Below, piece by piece: positions 11,601 through 19,312 of a stretch of 59,461 nt of DNA. How positions within the stretch are numbered: the first letter of the stretch is position 1; every line of letters starts with the position of its first letter. A program made the position numbers and the translations under genes. Where the stretch lies: the NCBI GenBank assembly GCA_017454485.1, contig JAFTCX010000050.1, positions 1-59,461 of the forward strand, read 5' to 3'. The notes beneath the pieces were generated by a model. It made no database searches, was not told the DNA's origin, and saw only the letters and a program-made list of their open reading frames with translations. This stretch comes from Clostridia bacterium. Its GTDB lineage: Bacteria > Bacillota > Clostridia > Oscillospirales > Acutalibacteraceae.

Positions 11601-14600
11601 GACGCGACGCCGAACAACGGCTACACCTTCACAGGCTGGTCGCTGACGGGCAGCAACGGCACCTTTGACGCAGACACCAAGACCTACACCTTCGGTGCGA
11701 CCGCAAACGCAACGGATACGCTGACCGCGCAATATGCGCCGGTCGACTACACCATTACCTATGACCTTGCGGGCGGCACTGTTGAAGGCACGAACCCGAC
11801 GACCTATACGATCGAATCCGAGAACATCACGCTGATTAACCCGACCAGAGAAGGCTACACCTTCGCAGGCTGGACGGGTACCGACCTCACTGAGGCAACG
11901 ACGGAAGTCACCATCGAGAAAGGCAGCACGGACAACCGCAGCTACACGGCAACGTGGACGCCGATCACCTACACGCTGACTTACGAGCTTGACGGCGGCA
12001 GCGTCAGCGGCAACCCGGCGACCTACACGATCGAGTCCGGCGCAATCACGCTGATCAATCCGACGAAGAACGGCTATGACTTTGCAGGCTGGAGCGGCAC
12101 GGGCATCAACGGCACGTCCAAGGCTGTGACCATCCCGACGGGCAGCACGGGCAACCGTACTTACACCGCAAACTGGACGCCGGTCGAGTACAGCATCAGC
12201 TATGCGCTGAACGGCGGCACGGTGAGTGGCAACCCGGAAACTTACACCATTGAAACAGCAGCATTCAACCTGATCAACCCGACCAGAGAAGGCTACACCT
12301 TCGCAGGCTGGACGGGTACCGACCTTGCTGAGGCAACGACGGAAGTCACCATTCCGACCGGCAGCACAGGCAACCGCACCTACACGGCAACATGGACGCC
12401 GGTTACCTACACGCTGACTTACGAGCTTGACGGCGGCAGCGTCACCGGCAACCCGGCGACCTACACGATCGAGTCTGACGCGATTACGCTGATCAATCCG
12501 ACGAAGGAAGGCTACGACTTTGCCGGTTGGAGCGGCACAGACATCAACGGCACGTCCAAGGCTGTGACGATCCCGGCGGGCAGCACGGGCAACCGTACTT
12601 ACACCGCAAACTGGACGCCGGTCGAGTACAGCATCAGCTATGCGCTGAACGGCGGCAGTGTCGACGGCACGAACCCGGAAACTTACAACATCGAGACAGC
12701 GACCTTCACGCTGATCAACCCGACAAAGACCGGTTACGAGTTTGCAGGCTGGACGGGCACAGACCTTGCTGAGGCAACGATGGAAATCACCATTCCGACC
12801 GGCAGCACAGGCAACCGCAGCTACACGGCAACGTGGACGCCGATCACCTACACGATCAGCTGCGACCTGAAGGGCGGCAGCGTTGAAGGCACGAACCCGA
12901 CGACCTACACGATCGAGTCTGACGCGATCACGCTGATCAACCCGACAAAGAACGGCTATACCTTCGCAGGCTGGAAGGGCACAGACCTTGCTGAGGCGAC
13001 GATGAATGTCACCATCGAGAAGGGCAGCATCGGCGACCGTGAATACACCGCAACGTGGACGGCTGATTCTTACGCGATCACCTATGAGCTCGCAGGCGGT
13101 ACAGTCAACGGCGAGAACCCGACTAGCTACAACATCGAGGATGACGACATCACGCTGATCAACCCGACCAGAGAAGGCTACACCTTCGCAGGCTGGACGG
13201 GCAGCAACGGTGAAACGGCGCAGGAGACCGTGACGATTGAAACCGGCAGCACGGGCGACCGCAGCTACACGGCAAAGTGGACGCCGATCGGCTACACGAT
13301 CAGCTATGACCTGAAGGGCGGCGCGCTGGCAGACGGCGTGACGAATCCCAAAACCTACAACATCGAAACGCCGAACATCACGCTGAACAACCCGACCAGA
13401 GAGGGTTATACCTTCGCAGGCTGGACCGGCACGGGTCTTGATAGCGCGACGATGAATGTCACCATCGAGAAGGGCAGCATCGGCGACCGTACTTACACCG
13501 CAACGTGGACGGCTGATTCTTACTTGATCACCTATGAGCTCGCAGGCGGTACAGTCAACGGCGAGAACCCGACCGGTTACAACATCGAGGATGACGACAT
13601 CACGCTGATCAACCCGACAAAGACCGGTTACGAGTTTGCCGGCTGGACGGGCACAGGTCTTGACAACGCGACAACGGCAGTCACCATTCCGACCGGCAGC
13701 ACAGGCGACCGCAGCTACACGGCAACGTGGACGCCGATCGGCTACACGATCAGCTATGACCTGAAGGGCGGCGCGCTGGCAGAAGGCGCGACGAATCCCG
13801 AAACCTACAACATCGAAACGCCGAACATCACGCTGAACAACCCGACCAGAGAGGGCTATACCTTCGCAGGCTGGAAGGGCACGGGTCTTGACAGCGCGAC
13901 GATGAATGTCATCATCGCGACCGGCAGCATCGGCGACCGCAGCTACACGGCAACATGGAATGTCAACACCTTCACCGTGGTGTATGACAAGAACGCGGAG
14001 GATGCGACCGGTGAAACCGCAAACACCACCGGTAACTACGCTTCCGATGATTTGACCTTTGCTGAGAACGGGTTCACCAGAGACGGCTGGCACTTCGCCG
14101 GCTGGGCGGAGAACGCGGACGGCACCGGCACGAAGTACAGCGCCGGCGACGCGATCCCGGCAGCGACCTACGGCGCGACGATGGGCAACAGCGTCACGGT
14201 GTTCGCACTCTGGGCGCCCAATCAGAGCACTCTGATCGTCTCCGGCGGTGCGCACGGCACCTATGACGGCGAAGAAAGCAAGACGTTCACCGACGTCTAC
14301 GGCAATACCTTCTCGCCGATTGACGCGACGCCGTACGACGGTTACACCTTCATCGGCTGGACGCTGAACGCTGGCGCGAACGGCACCTATGACGCAGTGA
14401 ACAAGACCTACGCTTTCGGCAAAGCCGCTGAAACACAGGATACGCTGACTGCGCAGTACGCCAAGATTCCGTACACGATCAGCTATGATCTTGCGGGCGG
14501 CGCGACCTCGACAGAGAACCCGGCAGGCTACGACGTAGAAACTGCCACCTTCACGCTGAACAACCCGACCAAGACCGGCTATACCTTCGCGGGCTGGACG

Positions 14601-17150
14601 GGCAGCAACGGTGAAACGGCGCAGAAGACCGTCACGATCGCAAAGGGCAGCACCGGCAACCGCAGCTACAAGGCGACCTGGACGCCGATCGGCTACGAGA
14701 TCAGCTATGACCTTGCGGGCGGCGCACTGGCGGAAGGCGTGACGAACCCGGCAGATTACAACATTGAGTCCGCAGAAATCACGCTGAACAACCCGGTCAG
14801 AGACGGTTACACCTTCGCAGGCTGGACGGGCACCGACCTTGCCGAACCTGCGCTGAGCGTGACGATCCCGACCGGCAGCACAGAAGACCGTGCGTATACC
14901 GCAACATGGACGCCGATCGTCTATACGGCCTCGTTCAACAGCGACGGCGGCACAGCGATTGAATCGTTCAATTATACGATTGTGGATGAAACCAGAGCGC
15001 TTGCAACCGATTTGACGAAGAACGGCTACACGTTCTCCAAGTGGGTTGTGGAAACTGCGGACGGCAACTGGACGGCGAACGCAGACGCTGCGGAGATCAC
15101 GACCGGCAAGTACGGCAATGTGACCTTCAAGGCGATTTGGACGCTGAACACCTACACCATCGGTTATGACCTTGCGGGCGGCAGCGCGACCGGCAATCCG
15201 GACAGCTACACGTTCGAAGACGACGCTATCACGCTGAATCATCCGACCAAGACCGGCTACATCTTCACCGGCTGGACCGGCACGGAAATTGCAGACGGCA
15301 CGATGGACGTTGTCATCCCCACTGGCTCCTTCGGCAACAGAAGCTACACCGCAACCTGGACGCCTGTCACCTATACCGTGCACTTTGACGCGAACGAAGG
15401 CACGGGCGCACCGGAGAGCGTCACCAAGACCTACGACAGCGCACTGACGCTGCCGACAGAAGAACCGACCAGACCGGGCTATGTCTTCTCTGTCTGGAAG
15501 ATCGGCGAAGACCAGTATCCGGCAGGCGCGAGTGTGAACAAGGATTACGCGGCCGAACAGGATGCAACCGTCACCCTGACTGCGTTCTGGAACAAGGGCA
15601 GCTACCGTGTGAGCTATTTCGGCAACGTGATCGGTGACACGAACAGCGTGGACGGTGTGGATCCCGCAACGATCACGATCACACCGCAGGACGGCGGCCA
15701 TCTGAGCACCGTGACCGAGATCACCGTGGACGGCAATGTGCTTTCCCCGGATCAGTACACGGCTCTCGTTTCCACAAACAAGCGCGTGGCAACGGTCACG
15801 ATCAACTCCGGTGTCATCGTCGGCGATGTGACGATCACGGTCGGCACAGTCGAGCACAGCATGGAATGGTATGAGCTCGACGCGAACACCTGCCAGCAGC
15901 GCTGCGAAGTCTGCGGAGCTGTCGGCATCGAAAGCGCACAGCACGTCTATCGCAACGCGTGGTATGACAGCGGCGACGGCGCAACGCACTACAGAAACTG
16001 CGTCAACTGCGGCCATGTGGCAACAGCGGCGCACACCGGCGGCACAGCGACCTGCACCGAGCAGAGAGAATGCGTCGATTGCGGTGCGAAGTACGGCGAA
16101 TTGCTCGGCCACGTTCTGAGCGGCACGCCGGCAGTGGGAGCGACCTGCACAAGCAGAGGCTCCATCGCGTACTGGACGTGCGCAAACTGCGGCAAGCTCT
16201 TTGCGGACGAAAACGGTACCACAGAGATCACGCCGAAAGACACGATCACCGACAAACTCCCGCATGATTTCCACGGTGAAATCAAGAACAACGGCGACGG
16301 CACGCACTCCTTCGCCTGCACCTACGGCTGCGGCACCTACGGCAGTGCAACAGCGCACGTGTATGACAGAGAAGTGGCAACCGAGAAGTATTACAAGTCC
16401 TCTGCAGACTGCACAGCGCCGGCGGAATACTATCTGTCCTGCGCCTGCGGCGCCAAGGGCACGGGTACGTTTACGGGTGACCCGATCGGCCACAACTATG
16501 TGAGCAAGGAAGGCAAACCGGCAACCTGCTACGACAGCGGCTACACCGATTACATGCAGTGCACACGCTGCGACGACACGCAGGGCAAGGAGACCATTGC
16601 GGCGCTCGGTCACGGCAGCTACCTGTATGACAACAGCGCTTCCGGCAAGGTTTACGACGGCACCTTTGAATGGGCGACCTACAGCTGCTCCAGAGGCTGC
16701 GGCGACCACTATGTCCTGTTCACCGTCTACGCGAAGGATAACACCAGCACGGCGCTTTCCGGCGCAACGGTTACGATTACCGGCGAGGGACAGAACGTCT
16801 CCGGCACGACTGACAGAAACGGCGTTTTCGCGCCCGACAATCACTTTGCGGACGGCGAATATACGGTCACGATCAGCTATGACAACGGCGAAAAGAACGC
16901 CACGACCACCGGCAACATCCGTGTTTCGCACGGCAGAACCAGCGGCGGCATCGGCGTACTGCGTTTGGTTGACGTTGTTCAAAACGACGACCACAGCGGT
17001 TCCTCCTCCTCCAAGGACGGCTTCCGCTGCTCGATGTGCGACACCTATGAAGCCAACCGCAGCAAGCCGGTCATCGGCATCTTCTACACCATCGTCCACT
17101 TCTTCGTCCATCTTATCCAGCGCATCATCTATGCGTTCTCAAGACACTGA
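2631..17150 (+). CDS. Giant surface protein, main part: Cys modules, InlB-type B repeats, C-terminal tail
   Basis: This continues the frame of the 396-2630 gene. No start codon near its beginning has a ribosome binding site (the first GTG is at 2700), so it should not be read as a separate gene. Cys-x2-Cys modules run to about 6000. From 6001 to about 15600 there are roughly forty Listeria-Bacteroides/InlB B-type repeats (TYDLDGG...TKTGYTFAGWTG...TATWTP), with a few MucBP-like units (YVVKHFKQNL...GSTVVEYQYTRN). A second Cys block covers 15850-16730, then a carboxypeptidase-regulatory/CnaB-like domain (ALSGATVTITG...TDRNGVF). The end is CSMCDTYE followed by the amphipathic helix IGIFYTIVHFFVHLIQ. 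No LPXTG motif is present. These families build extended adhesin stalks; the ligand is unknown. Predicted mass is near 580 kDa if the amber codon is read. Confidence 0.85.
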   Translation, partial: GTTEVQTAVVPALGHDFTGAYHNVSSGTHNRKCTRCSAYGLNGTEGATEDCSGGTANCVDKAVCSKCSTAYGSVDASNHKAPENRAAVAATCEDGGYTAGVYCTACEKWVSGHETVAAKGHDFSGAYQNVSDGKHNRKCSRCDAYGMNGTVGATENCSGGTANCVDKAVCTKCSTAYGSVNASNHKTPVNHDAVAATCEAGGYTAGVYCTACEKWVSGHAEIPATGHDYTGAAHVVEEGVTHNYACKKGCGTFGVGTVKNATENCADHANSAWVTTDGTNHWHTCAVCGKKITSTVDAHTFAWVTDQDATCIATGTKHEECSVCHKTRNENTVIPVKEHDFSADNARAHYVGKVGDVHKHNYACANNCGTFGVVINGQQVASGTEDCTLGSSWTYVDETNHKKTCSVCGHDVLAAHSGGTATCDDPATCPDCNHTYGGALNHNWDFTGTTHAVTYTWNGYTACTATVTCLNDPSHKQPINATAISSDVTTAATCAATGIRTYTATFPNGIPNNTKTETIPIDATNHNGHIASVTLVKATCTTDGKRAHYHCSACGNDYTDATGTTAATDLVIAHTGHNWSDWSVTTPATCVAKGEETRYCQNTAGDDEHEACSAVETRDVEVDPDAHDYGAPSYNWSDDGKTCTATVTCSRNSSHTVTETATVANGKITGTPKAGADATCEGKGTTTYTATFTNALFTQQTKDVADIPALGHDFSADNSRANSLENGTHNFKCARCDAYGVMNGSTAEKDGSVACNFGAWTDKDATDHKRTCSVCAYAETAAHDFTAQIQKDAALKGQPDCNSPATYYYSCVDCGRVEGNASHTFTTGDALGHDWNYANAVFNWNGYACATATVTCKRDNTHQKSFDVTVTPATTAADCEHDGQTVYTATFTGEDHNTYTDTKTQVLPASGHAYGTATYTWAADNSSVTAMMVCANDASHKITETVQTSYAVTTAATCEGKGVGTYTATFTNEAFTTQTKNVDIAAIGHAYGTPTYTWAADNLSVTATRVCGNDEHHVETETVTATGVTTPATCLAAGQTVYTSAAFENAAFAVQTKTVPIAQLAHSYTGEVKDNLNGTHSFKCVNGCNEYGGTVDCTYPANWTDNNDGTQSKICAVCGHKITENISYTLTFLYDGGKDASQNDSSTAPYNKTSTVTLPNVSKTGYTFDGWKVTTAAGNWDADETIASGTSTTSAGKFGNATLTAQWKAADVNYVVKHFKQNLDDSYPTTPTESETLSAKTGTSVTPAVKNYTGFTAPTATAVTVAADGSTVVEYQYTRNSYTVTLLMGDAGVESVTGNGTYKYEAPVTVDATAKNGYTFDKWTGDGAPTTKTSNFTMGAADIVWTANTTPCAFKVTFNGNGATGGSVNDQPFRSGVAQNLNENTFEKKYVVTYDFDGATSGNTPASDTVTYTFDGWSETAGGAKVYDDKQSVTLTRPNEDDLALFAIWNESNLSVTLPNPSKTGYEFKGWYTDPGKEDKVNGTTFTPDGTVSAITLYAKWEAKSFDVVFAGGGATGGSTATQRFTSDEAQNLNANGFVREYTVSFNSKGGTAVESKKAAYVFDHWSGNGTTYTNGQNVTLASDNDITLTAQWTQASVNLTDAKPTRKGYSFAGWCTDENAQTTPVGDTFTPKADTVLYAKWTEADTEYTVKHFQQNLENDEYTLVDTDHLTALTGSSQTPALKTYEGFTAPQPEKVTIEADGSTVVEYRYTRNTHTVTLTKDSGISAVTGAGTYKFGATVTLGATVRDGFTWSGWTGDQTLANINATFTMGDSDVTLRANTTAGTYTVNFFGNGATNGSMELQTFTSDVDGTLTANAFEKAYTVTYDYDGATSGNDKPSETVNYTFDGWALTENGEQAYANGATVNEARSTPLDLYARWTVENAAVTLPNPSKVGYTFDGWYTDADKTNKVNGSTYEPEESITLHAKWIAKEINVSFNGNGKTAGEMNAQTFTSGTAKALNENQYSRTYTVTFDAKGGTAVAAKTATYTFAGWALSADGEVVYTDQQSVTFVSDKPIILYAQWTPGGVDMTSAQTEKTGYTFLGWYKEDTFVNKVEGSSFTPEASITLHAKWEANNVNYVVNHYQQNIENDEYTLFKTETLQAKADSNVTPAVKSYEGFTSPSVQTEQVAPDGSTVINYYYDRISFDVTLTPGTGIGSVTGAGRYKYGQTVTYGATVLPGYVWAGWTGTDALAEKNGTFTMPARAVELTATTTADGITLTLKNQNATTAGTAAVYYTYANSHYFDDANKTNEITAITVPTKNGYTFGGYFTEENGGGTKYIDADGTIINSPNTAITASTELFASWTANNIIITLNGENATTLNTDKVYYTFDTNAYFADAAHGSAMNKITPPERTGWTFSGYFTEAGGHGTQFIADDGAFVNDLYKTLYANTTLYAHWTQNSSTLNISAGDHGTLSDGKPSATVKQDSGTVYPVADPLPADGYTFKDWTFAGDKNGMFNAQTKQYTFGALEGKTDTLTANYQTIPYTLTLNYGGGKDGIDQTSGTAAYNIETAAALPTLTRTGYTFAGWRVTVPAGNWAANDEVAANASATNVGKYGNATLTAQWTPDGYTVKFDTDGGEAIADLAYNIESTDTLPAAVKTGYTFQNWKVTSNTAGSWTKDETVNSGAALTGKHGNVTLTAQWQINSSTLKINANGGTYTGTTTVTGDYNTETTLAAPTKDGYTFEGWTLNENSNGSIDGAVYTFGPTDGAEDTATAQWQTIDYTATLKENGGSDVSDIIFTVESEPITLPTEISRTGYTFAGWKVTSETGGSWTNGAALTKIDTGAFGDVTLTAQWETIDYTIAYDLDGGAATGNPDSYTIESDPITLNAPTKTGYTFAGWTGSNGTVPQTAVTITKGSVGNKNYTANWTANTFTVTYNANGGTGTIAPTEGNYASTDLTFAENAFTREGWHFTGWNTAADGNGTPYKAGADIPAKTFGLTMNNTVALFAQWARNESTLVVSGGNHGKFDGESEKTFTGAYEATQVIADATPNNGYTFTGWSLTGSNGTFDADTKTYTFGATANATDTLTAQYAPVDYTITYDLAGGTVEGTNPTTYTIESENITLINPTREGYTFAGWTGTDLTEATTEVTIEKGSTDNRSYTATWTPITYTLTYELDGGSVSGNPATYTIESGAITLINPTKNGYDFAGWSGTGINGTSKAVTIPTGSTGNRTYTANWTPVEYSISYALNGGTVSGNPETYTIETAAFNLINPTREGYTFAGWTGTDLAEATTEVTIPTGSTGNRTYTATWTPVTYTLTYELDGGSVTGNPATYTIESDAITLINPTKEGYDFAGWSGTDINGTSKAVTIPAGSTGNRTYTANWTPVEYSISYALNGGSVDGTNPETYNIETATFTLINPTKTGYEFAGWTGTDLAEATMEITIPTGSTGNRSYTATWTPITYTISCDLKGGSVEGTNPTTYTIESDAITLINPTKNGYTFAGWKGTDLAEATMNVTIEKGSIGDREYTATWTADSYAITYELAGGTVNGENPTSYNIEDDDITLINPTREGYTFAGWTGSNGETAQETVTIETGSTGDRSYTAKWTPIGYTISYDLKGGALADGVTNPKTYNIETPNITLNNPTREGYTFAGWTGTGLDSATMNVTIEKGSIGDRTYTATWTADSYLITYELAGGTVNGENPTGYNIEDDDITLINPTKTGYEFAGWTGTGLDNATTAVTIPTGSTGDRSYTATWTPIGYTISYDLKGGALAEGATNPETYNIETPNITLNNPTREGYTFAGWKGTGLDSATMNVIIATGSIGDRSYTATWNVNTFTVVYDKNAEDATGETANTTGNYASDDLTFAENGFTRDGWHFAGWAENADGTGTKYSAGDAIPAATYGATMGNSVTVFALWAPNQSTLIVSGGAHGTYDGEESKTFTDVYGNTFSPIDATPYDGYTFIGWTLNAGANGTYDAVNKTYAFGKAAETQDTLTAQYAKIPYTISYDLAGGATSTENPAGYDVETATFTLNNPTKTGYTFAGWTGSNGETAQKTVTIAKGSTGNRSYKATWTPIGYEISYDLAGGALAEGVTNPADYNIESAEITLNNPVRDGYTFAGWTGTDLAEPALSVTIPTGSTEDRAYTATWTPIVYTASFNSDGGTAIESFNYTIVDETRALATDLTKNGYTFSKWVVETADGNWTANADAAEITTGKYGNVTFKAIWTLNTYTIGYDLAGGSATGNPDSYTFEDDAITLNHPTKTGYIFTGWTGTEIADGTMDVVIPTGSFGNRSYTATWTPVTYTVHFDANEGTGAPESVTKTYDSALTLPTEEPTRPGYVFSVWKIGEDQYPAGASVNKDYAAEQDATVTLTAFWNKGSYRVSYFGNVIGDTNSVDGVDPATITITPQDGGHLSTVTEITVDGNVLSPDQYTALVSTNKRVATVTINSGVIVGDVTITVGTVEHSMEWYELDANTCQQRCEVCGAVGIESAQHVYRNAWYDSGDGATHYRNCVNCGHVATAAHTGGTATCTEQRECVDCGAKYGELLGHVLSGTPAVGATCTSRGSIAYWTCANCGKLFADENGTTEITPKDTITDKLPHDFHGEIKNNGDGTHSFACTYGCGTYGSATAHVYDREVATEKYYKSSADCTAPAEYYLSCACGAKGTGTFTGDPIGHNYVSKEGKPATCYDSGYTDYMQCTRCDDTQGKETIAALGHGSYLYDNSASGKVYDGTFEWATYSCSRGCGDHYVLFTVYAKDNTSTALSGATVTITGEGQNVSGTTDRNGVFAPDNHFADGEYTVTISYDNGEKNATTTGNIRVSHGRTSGGIGVLRLVDVVQNDDHSGSSSSKDGFRCSMCDTYEANRSKPVIGIFYTIVHFFVHLIQRIIYAFSRH
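11750..13970 (+). repeat. Near-identical DNA repeats coding for B-repeat pairs
   Basis: Within the giant gene, units of about 73 codons recur in pairs. The segment starting at 11973 recurs 438 bp later (12411) and the segment at 13061 recurs 450 bp later (13511), nearly base for base. Such similarity points to recent unequal recombination, and copy number may vary between strains or be mis-assembled. Confidence 0.8.
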
Positions 17151-17208
17151 GAAGATTTGACGGTGAAAGCGATTCCTTGACCGCTGAACGCAAACAAACA
17201 CAAGTTTT

Positions 17209-17234
17209 GCCCCGTCCGTTTTTACGGGCGGGGC
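17209..17234 (+). terminator. Possible terminator hairpin after the giant gene
   Basis: GCCCCGTCCG pairs with CGGGCGGGGC around a T-rich loop, 58 bp after the stop codon. No U-run follows on either strand, so intrinsic termination is uncertain. It may instead be a processing or stability element ahead of the acetyltransferase gene. Confidence 0.4.
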
Positions 17235-17254
17235 ATTGCAAAAAGGAGAAGCAG

Positions 17255-17848
17255 ATGAGAATCATTCGTCCCGGAGAAAAGCTGACCAGGCAGGAGCTGC
17301 GCTTTTTTGCCAATATGGCAGGGCGCGCCTATTTGAACGATCCGGTGCACACCTATGCAACCAAAAATCCGGCACGGCGGGAAAAGTTCGTCTCGCATTT
17401 CATGATGGAGCGGCTGAACACGTCCAACGGTGAGGATTATTTCTATATTGACGATGAAAACCGCGGGGTGTGCGTTTGGCGGCACGCCCACAACGAATAT
17501 GGCGTGCTGGACTTTTTGAAGTGCCCGGACTGGTTGTATCTTTACTGGTTCTGGCCCAACACGCTGCGCACGCTGAGCGCCTATGCGCCGCTGGATGTGC
17601 ACGTGTTTGACGAAAACACATGGCTGATCTCGCCGGTGTTTGTTGCGCCGGAGCATCAGGGCAAGGGCATTGCAACGGCGCTGATTCAAAAGAGCATGGA
17701 GGATCTCGCCAAGAAAGGCTGCACCTTCGGTTTGGAGGCGCAGGACGAAGGAAACGTGCGCTTTTATGAAAAGCTCGGTTTTCGCGTGATTCAGACCGCG
17801 GATTTTACGAAAGGAAACCTTCGCCATTATTACATGGTGAAAGAATAA
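17255..17848 (+). CDS. GNAT-family N-acetyltransferase
   Basis: A 197-residue protein. The ATG at 17255 follows AAAAGGAGAAG; an earlier in-frame start at 17177 lies upstream of the hairpin and lacks a binding site. The C-terminal half has the acetyl-CoA-binding signature VFVAPEHQGKGIATALI (motif A) and the closing NVRFYEKLGFRV motif, both typical of GNAT enzymes. The N-terminal half (LTRQELRFFANMAGRAY) is less conserved and presumably sets the acceptor, which cannot be told from sequence. The stop is 12 bp before the start of the GH5 gene, so the two are probably cotranscribed. A cytoplasmic enzyme is expected. Confidence 0.85.
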   Translation: MRIIRPGEKLTRQELRFFANMAGRAYLNDPVHTYATKNPARREKFVSHFMMERLNTSNGEDYFYIDDENRGVCVWRHAHNEYGVLDFLKCPDWLYLYWFWPNTLRTLSAYAPLDVHVFDENTWLISPVFVAPEHQGKGIATALIQKSMEDLAKKGCTFGLEAQDEGNVRFYEKLGFRVIQTADFTKGNLRHYYMVKE

Positions 17849-17860
17849 AGGAGGATACGT

Positions 17861-19258
17861 ATGAGGAAACAAATGAAAAAAAGTCTTTCGTTACTTTTGG
17901 CGCTGCTGATGCTGCTGTTGAGCTTCCCGGTGCTTGCGGCTGAAAACGAAAAGCCTGCGCCTGCGCTGACCTTTTTGCAAACAAAGGGCGAAGAGGTGAT
18001 CAACGAAGCAGGAGAGCGTGTCATGCTGCGCGGAACGAACCTCGGCGGCTGGGGGATTATGGAGGACTGGTTTTGTCCCTATACCTCTCCGTCCGGCGAG
18101 GAAGTAATGTTTCAAAAGCTGGTGGAGCGTTTCGGACTTGAGAAGACCCACGCGCTCATGCAGCATTACCGCAGCAACTGGATCACAGAAAACGACTATC
18201 GCAACATCGCCGCGCTCGGCATGAATGTTGTGCGCCTGCCGATGTGGTACCGCAACTTCCAAAGCGACGACAACGGCACCTGGTACCGCGACAAGAAGGG
18301 GAACATCGACTTTCACGAGCTGGACGCACAGGTGGCGCTGTGCAAAAAATACGGGCTGTATCTGATCCTTGATCTGCATGGCTTGCCCGGATATCAGAAC
18401 GATTACGACCACTGCGGAAAGTCAAAATCCATGTCTTTGTTCGACGATACTCCGCAAGGCGCGCGTTATCGCGAGGTGGTCAAGGACTTTTGGGTGACGG
18501 TTGCAAAACGCTATCGCAACGAGCCGACCGTTGCAATGTACGATCTCATGAACGAGCCGCTCGGTACAAATATCACCAGCGATCAATCATTCCGTCAGGT
18601 ATTTTTTGATTTTTCCAACGAGCTTTATCGTGCCATCCGTGCTGTGGACAGCCGTCACATCATCTGCATGGAGGCCATCTGGGCGCCCGACGCGCTGCCT
18701 GCGCCGTCCGTTTACGGCTGGCAGAACGTTGTTTATCAGGAACACTGGTATGAAGTGATGAACCCGACAGTGCTGCGCAAGGCAAACGAGATCAAGCTTG
18801 CGCGCTATGACGTGCCGTTTTTGATCGGCGAGTTTTATCCGCGCGGCGTTACCACATTCGGCTATCTCTTCTCTGTTTTGAACCGCAGGGGACTGCACTG
18901 GACAACGTGGACCTACAAGGGCGCCGGCAACATGGCCGATCAGTCGCCATGGTTCCTGTACGGGTCTTCGTCGCTGCAAAAGGTGGATTTTGAAAACGAC
19001 AGCTACGACGTGCTGATGGAAAAATTCGGCGCTGTTTTGCGCACTGACGGCGGTGCGTTCAAGCGCACGGCGTTTGCGGATTATGTGTCGCATTTCACGG
19101 ACGGCGGCGTGGATCAGGCGTCTGTGTTCACGTTCGGTCTTGTGGAAACGCGCGGCACGTTTACTGAGCGGCGGATGCTTTTTTCCGACAAGATGCGTTC
19201 GATCTACACAACGCTCCTTGACTGGGTGCGAAAGCTGAAAACAGGCGATCTGCTGTAA
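17861..19258 (+). CDS. Secreted glycoside hydrolase family 5 (cellulase/glucanase-like)
   Basis: A 465-residue protein with a signal peptide (MRKQMKKSLSLLLALLMLLL, cut near VLAAEN) and an AAAGGAGG site. The catalytic TIM barrel starts with RGTNLGGW. It shows both GH5 glutamates in the usual contexts: the acid/base in YDLMNEPLG and the nucleophile in FLIGEFYP. HGLPGYQND and HWYEV supply further conserved subsite residues. GH5 enzymes retain configuration and cleave beta-1,4- or related glucans and mannans; the exact substrate is not readable. No dockerin, carbohydrate-binding module or LPXTG is present, and the C-terminus (TLLDWVRKLKTG) is only weakly amphipathic. It is followed by a strong terminator. 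Confidence 0.9.
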   Translation: MRKQMKKSLSLLLALLMLLLSFPVLAAENEKPAPALTFLQTKGEEVINEAGERVMLRGTNLGGWGIMEDWFCPYTSPSGEEVMFQKLVERFGLEKTHALMQHYRSNWITENDYRNIAALGMNVVRLPMWYRNFQSDDNGTWYRDKKGNIDFHELDAQVALCKKYGLYLILDLHGLPGYQNDYDHCGKSKSMSLFDDTPQGARYREVVKDFWVTVAKRYRNEPTVAMYDLMNEPLGTNITSDQSFRQVFFDFSNELYRAIRAVDSRHIICMEAIWAPDALPAPSVYGWQNVVYQEHWYEVMNPTVLRKANEIKLARYDVPFLIGEFYPRGVTTFGYLFSVLNRRGLHWTTWTYKGAGNMADQSPWFLYGSSSLQKVDFENDSYDVLMEKFGAVLRTDGGAFKRTAFADYVSHFTDGGVDQASVFTFGLVETRGTFTERRMLFSDKMRSIYTTLLDWVRKLKTGDLL

Positions 19259-19274
19259 AAAGGCATAAGAAAAA

Positions 19275-19302
19275 CGCGGAGTTTTGACTCCGCGCTTTTT
19301 TT
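19275..19302. terminator. Bidirectional intrinsic terminator
   Basis: CGCGGAGT/ACTCCGCG with a TTTG loop is followed by seven T on the plus strand and by a T-rich run on the minus strand. It separates the convergent GH5 and gtrA-like genes. Confidence 0.85.
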
Positions 19303-19312
19303 ATGTGAAGCT

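Noticed and set aside
6001-15600. CRISPR-like periodicity
   Set aside because: The periodic units are coding B repeats in one frame, without identical short repeats and unique spacers; no cas gene is in the window.
9525-17111. A 2,528-codon open frame on the minus strand opposite the giant gene, with further long ones at 6114-9359, 4863-6056 and 3165-3983
   Set aside because: They mirror the sense codons. The plus-strand gene almost never uses TTA, CTA or TCA, so the opposite frame has no stops. The translations are Arg/Val/Ala-rich without any domain, signal peptide or ribosome binding site.
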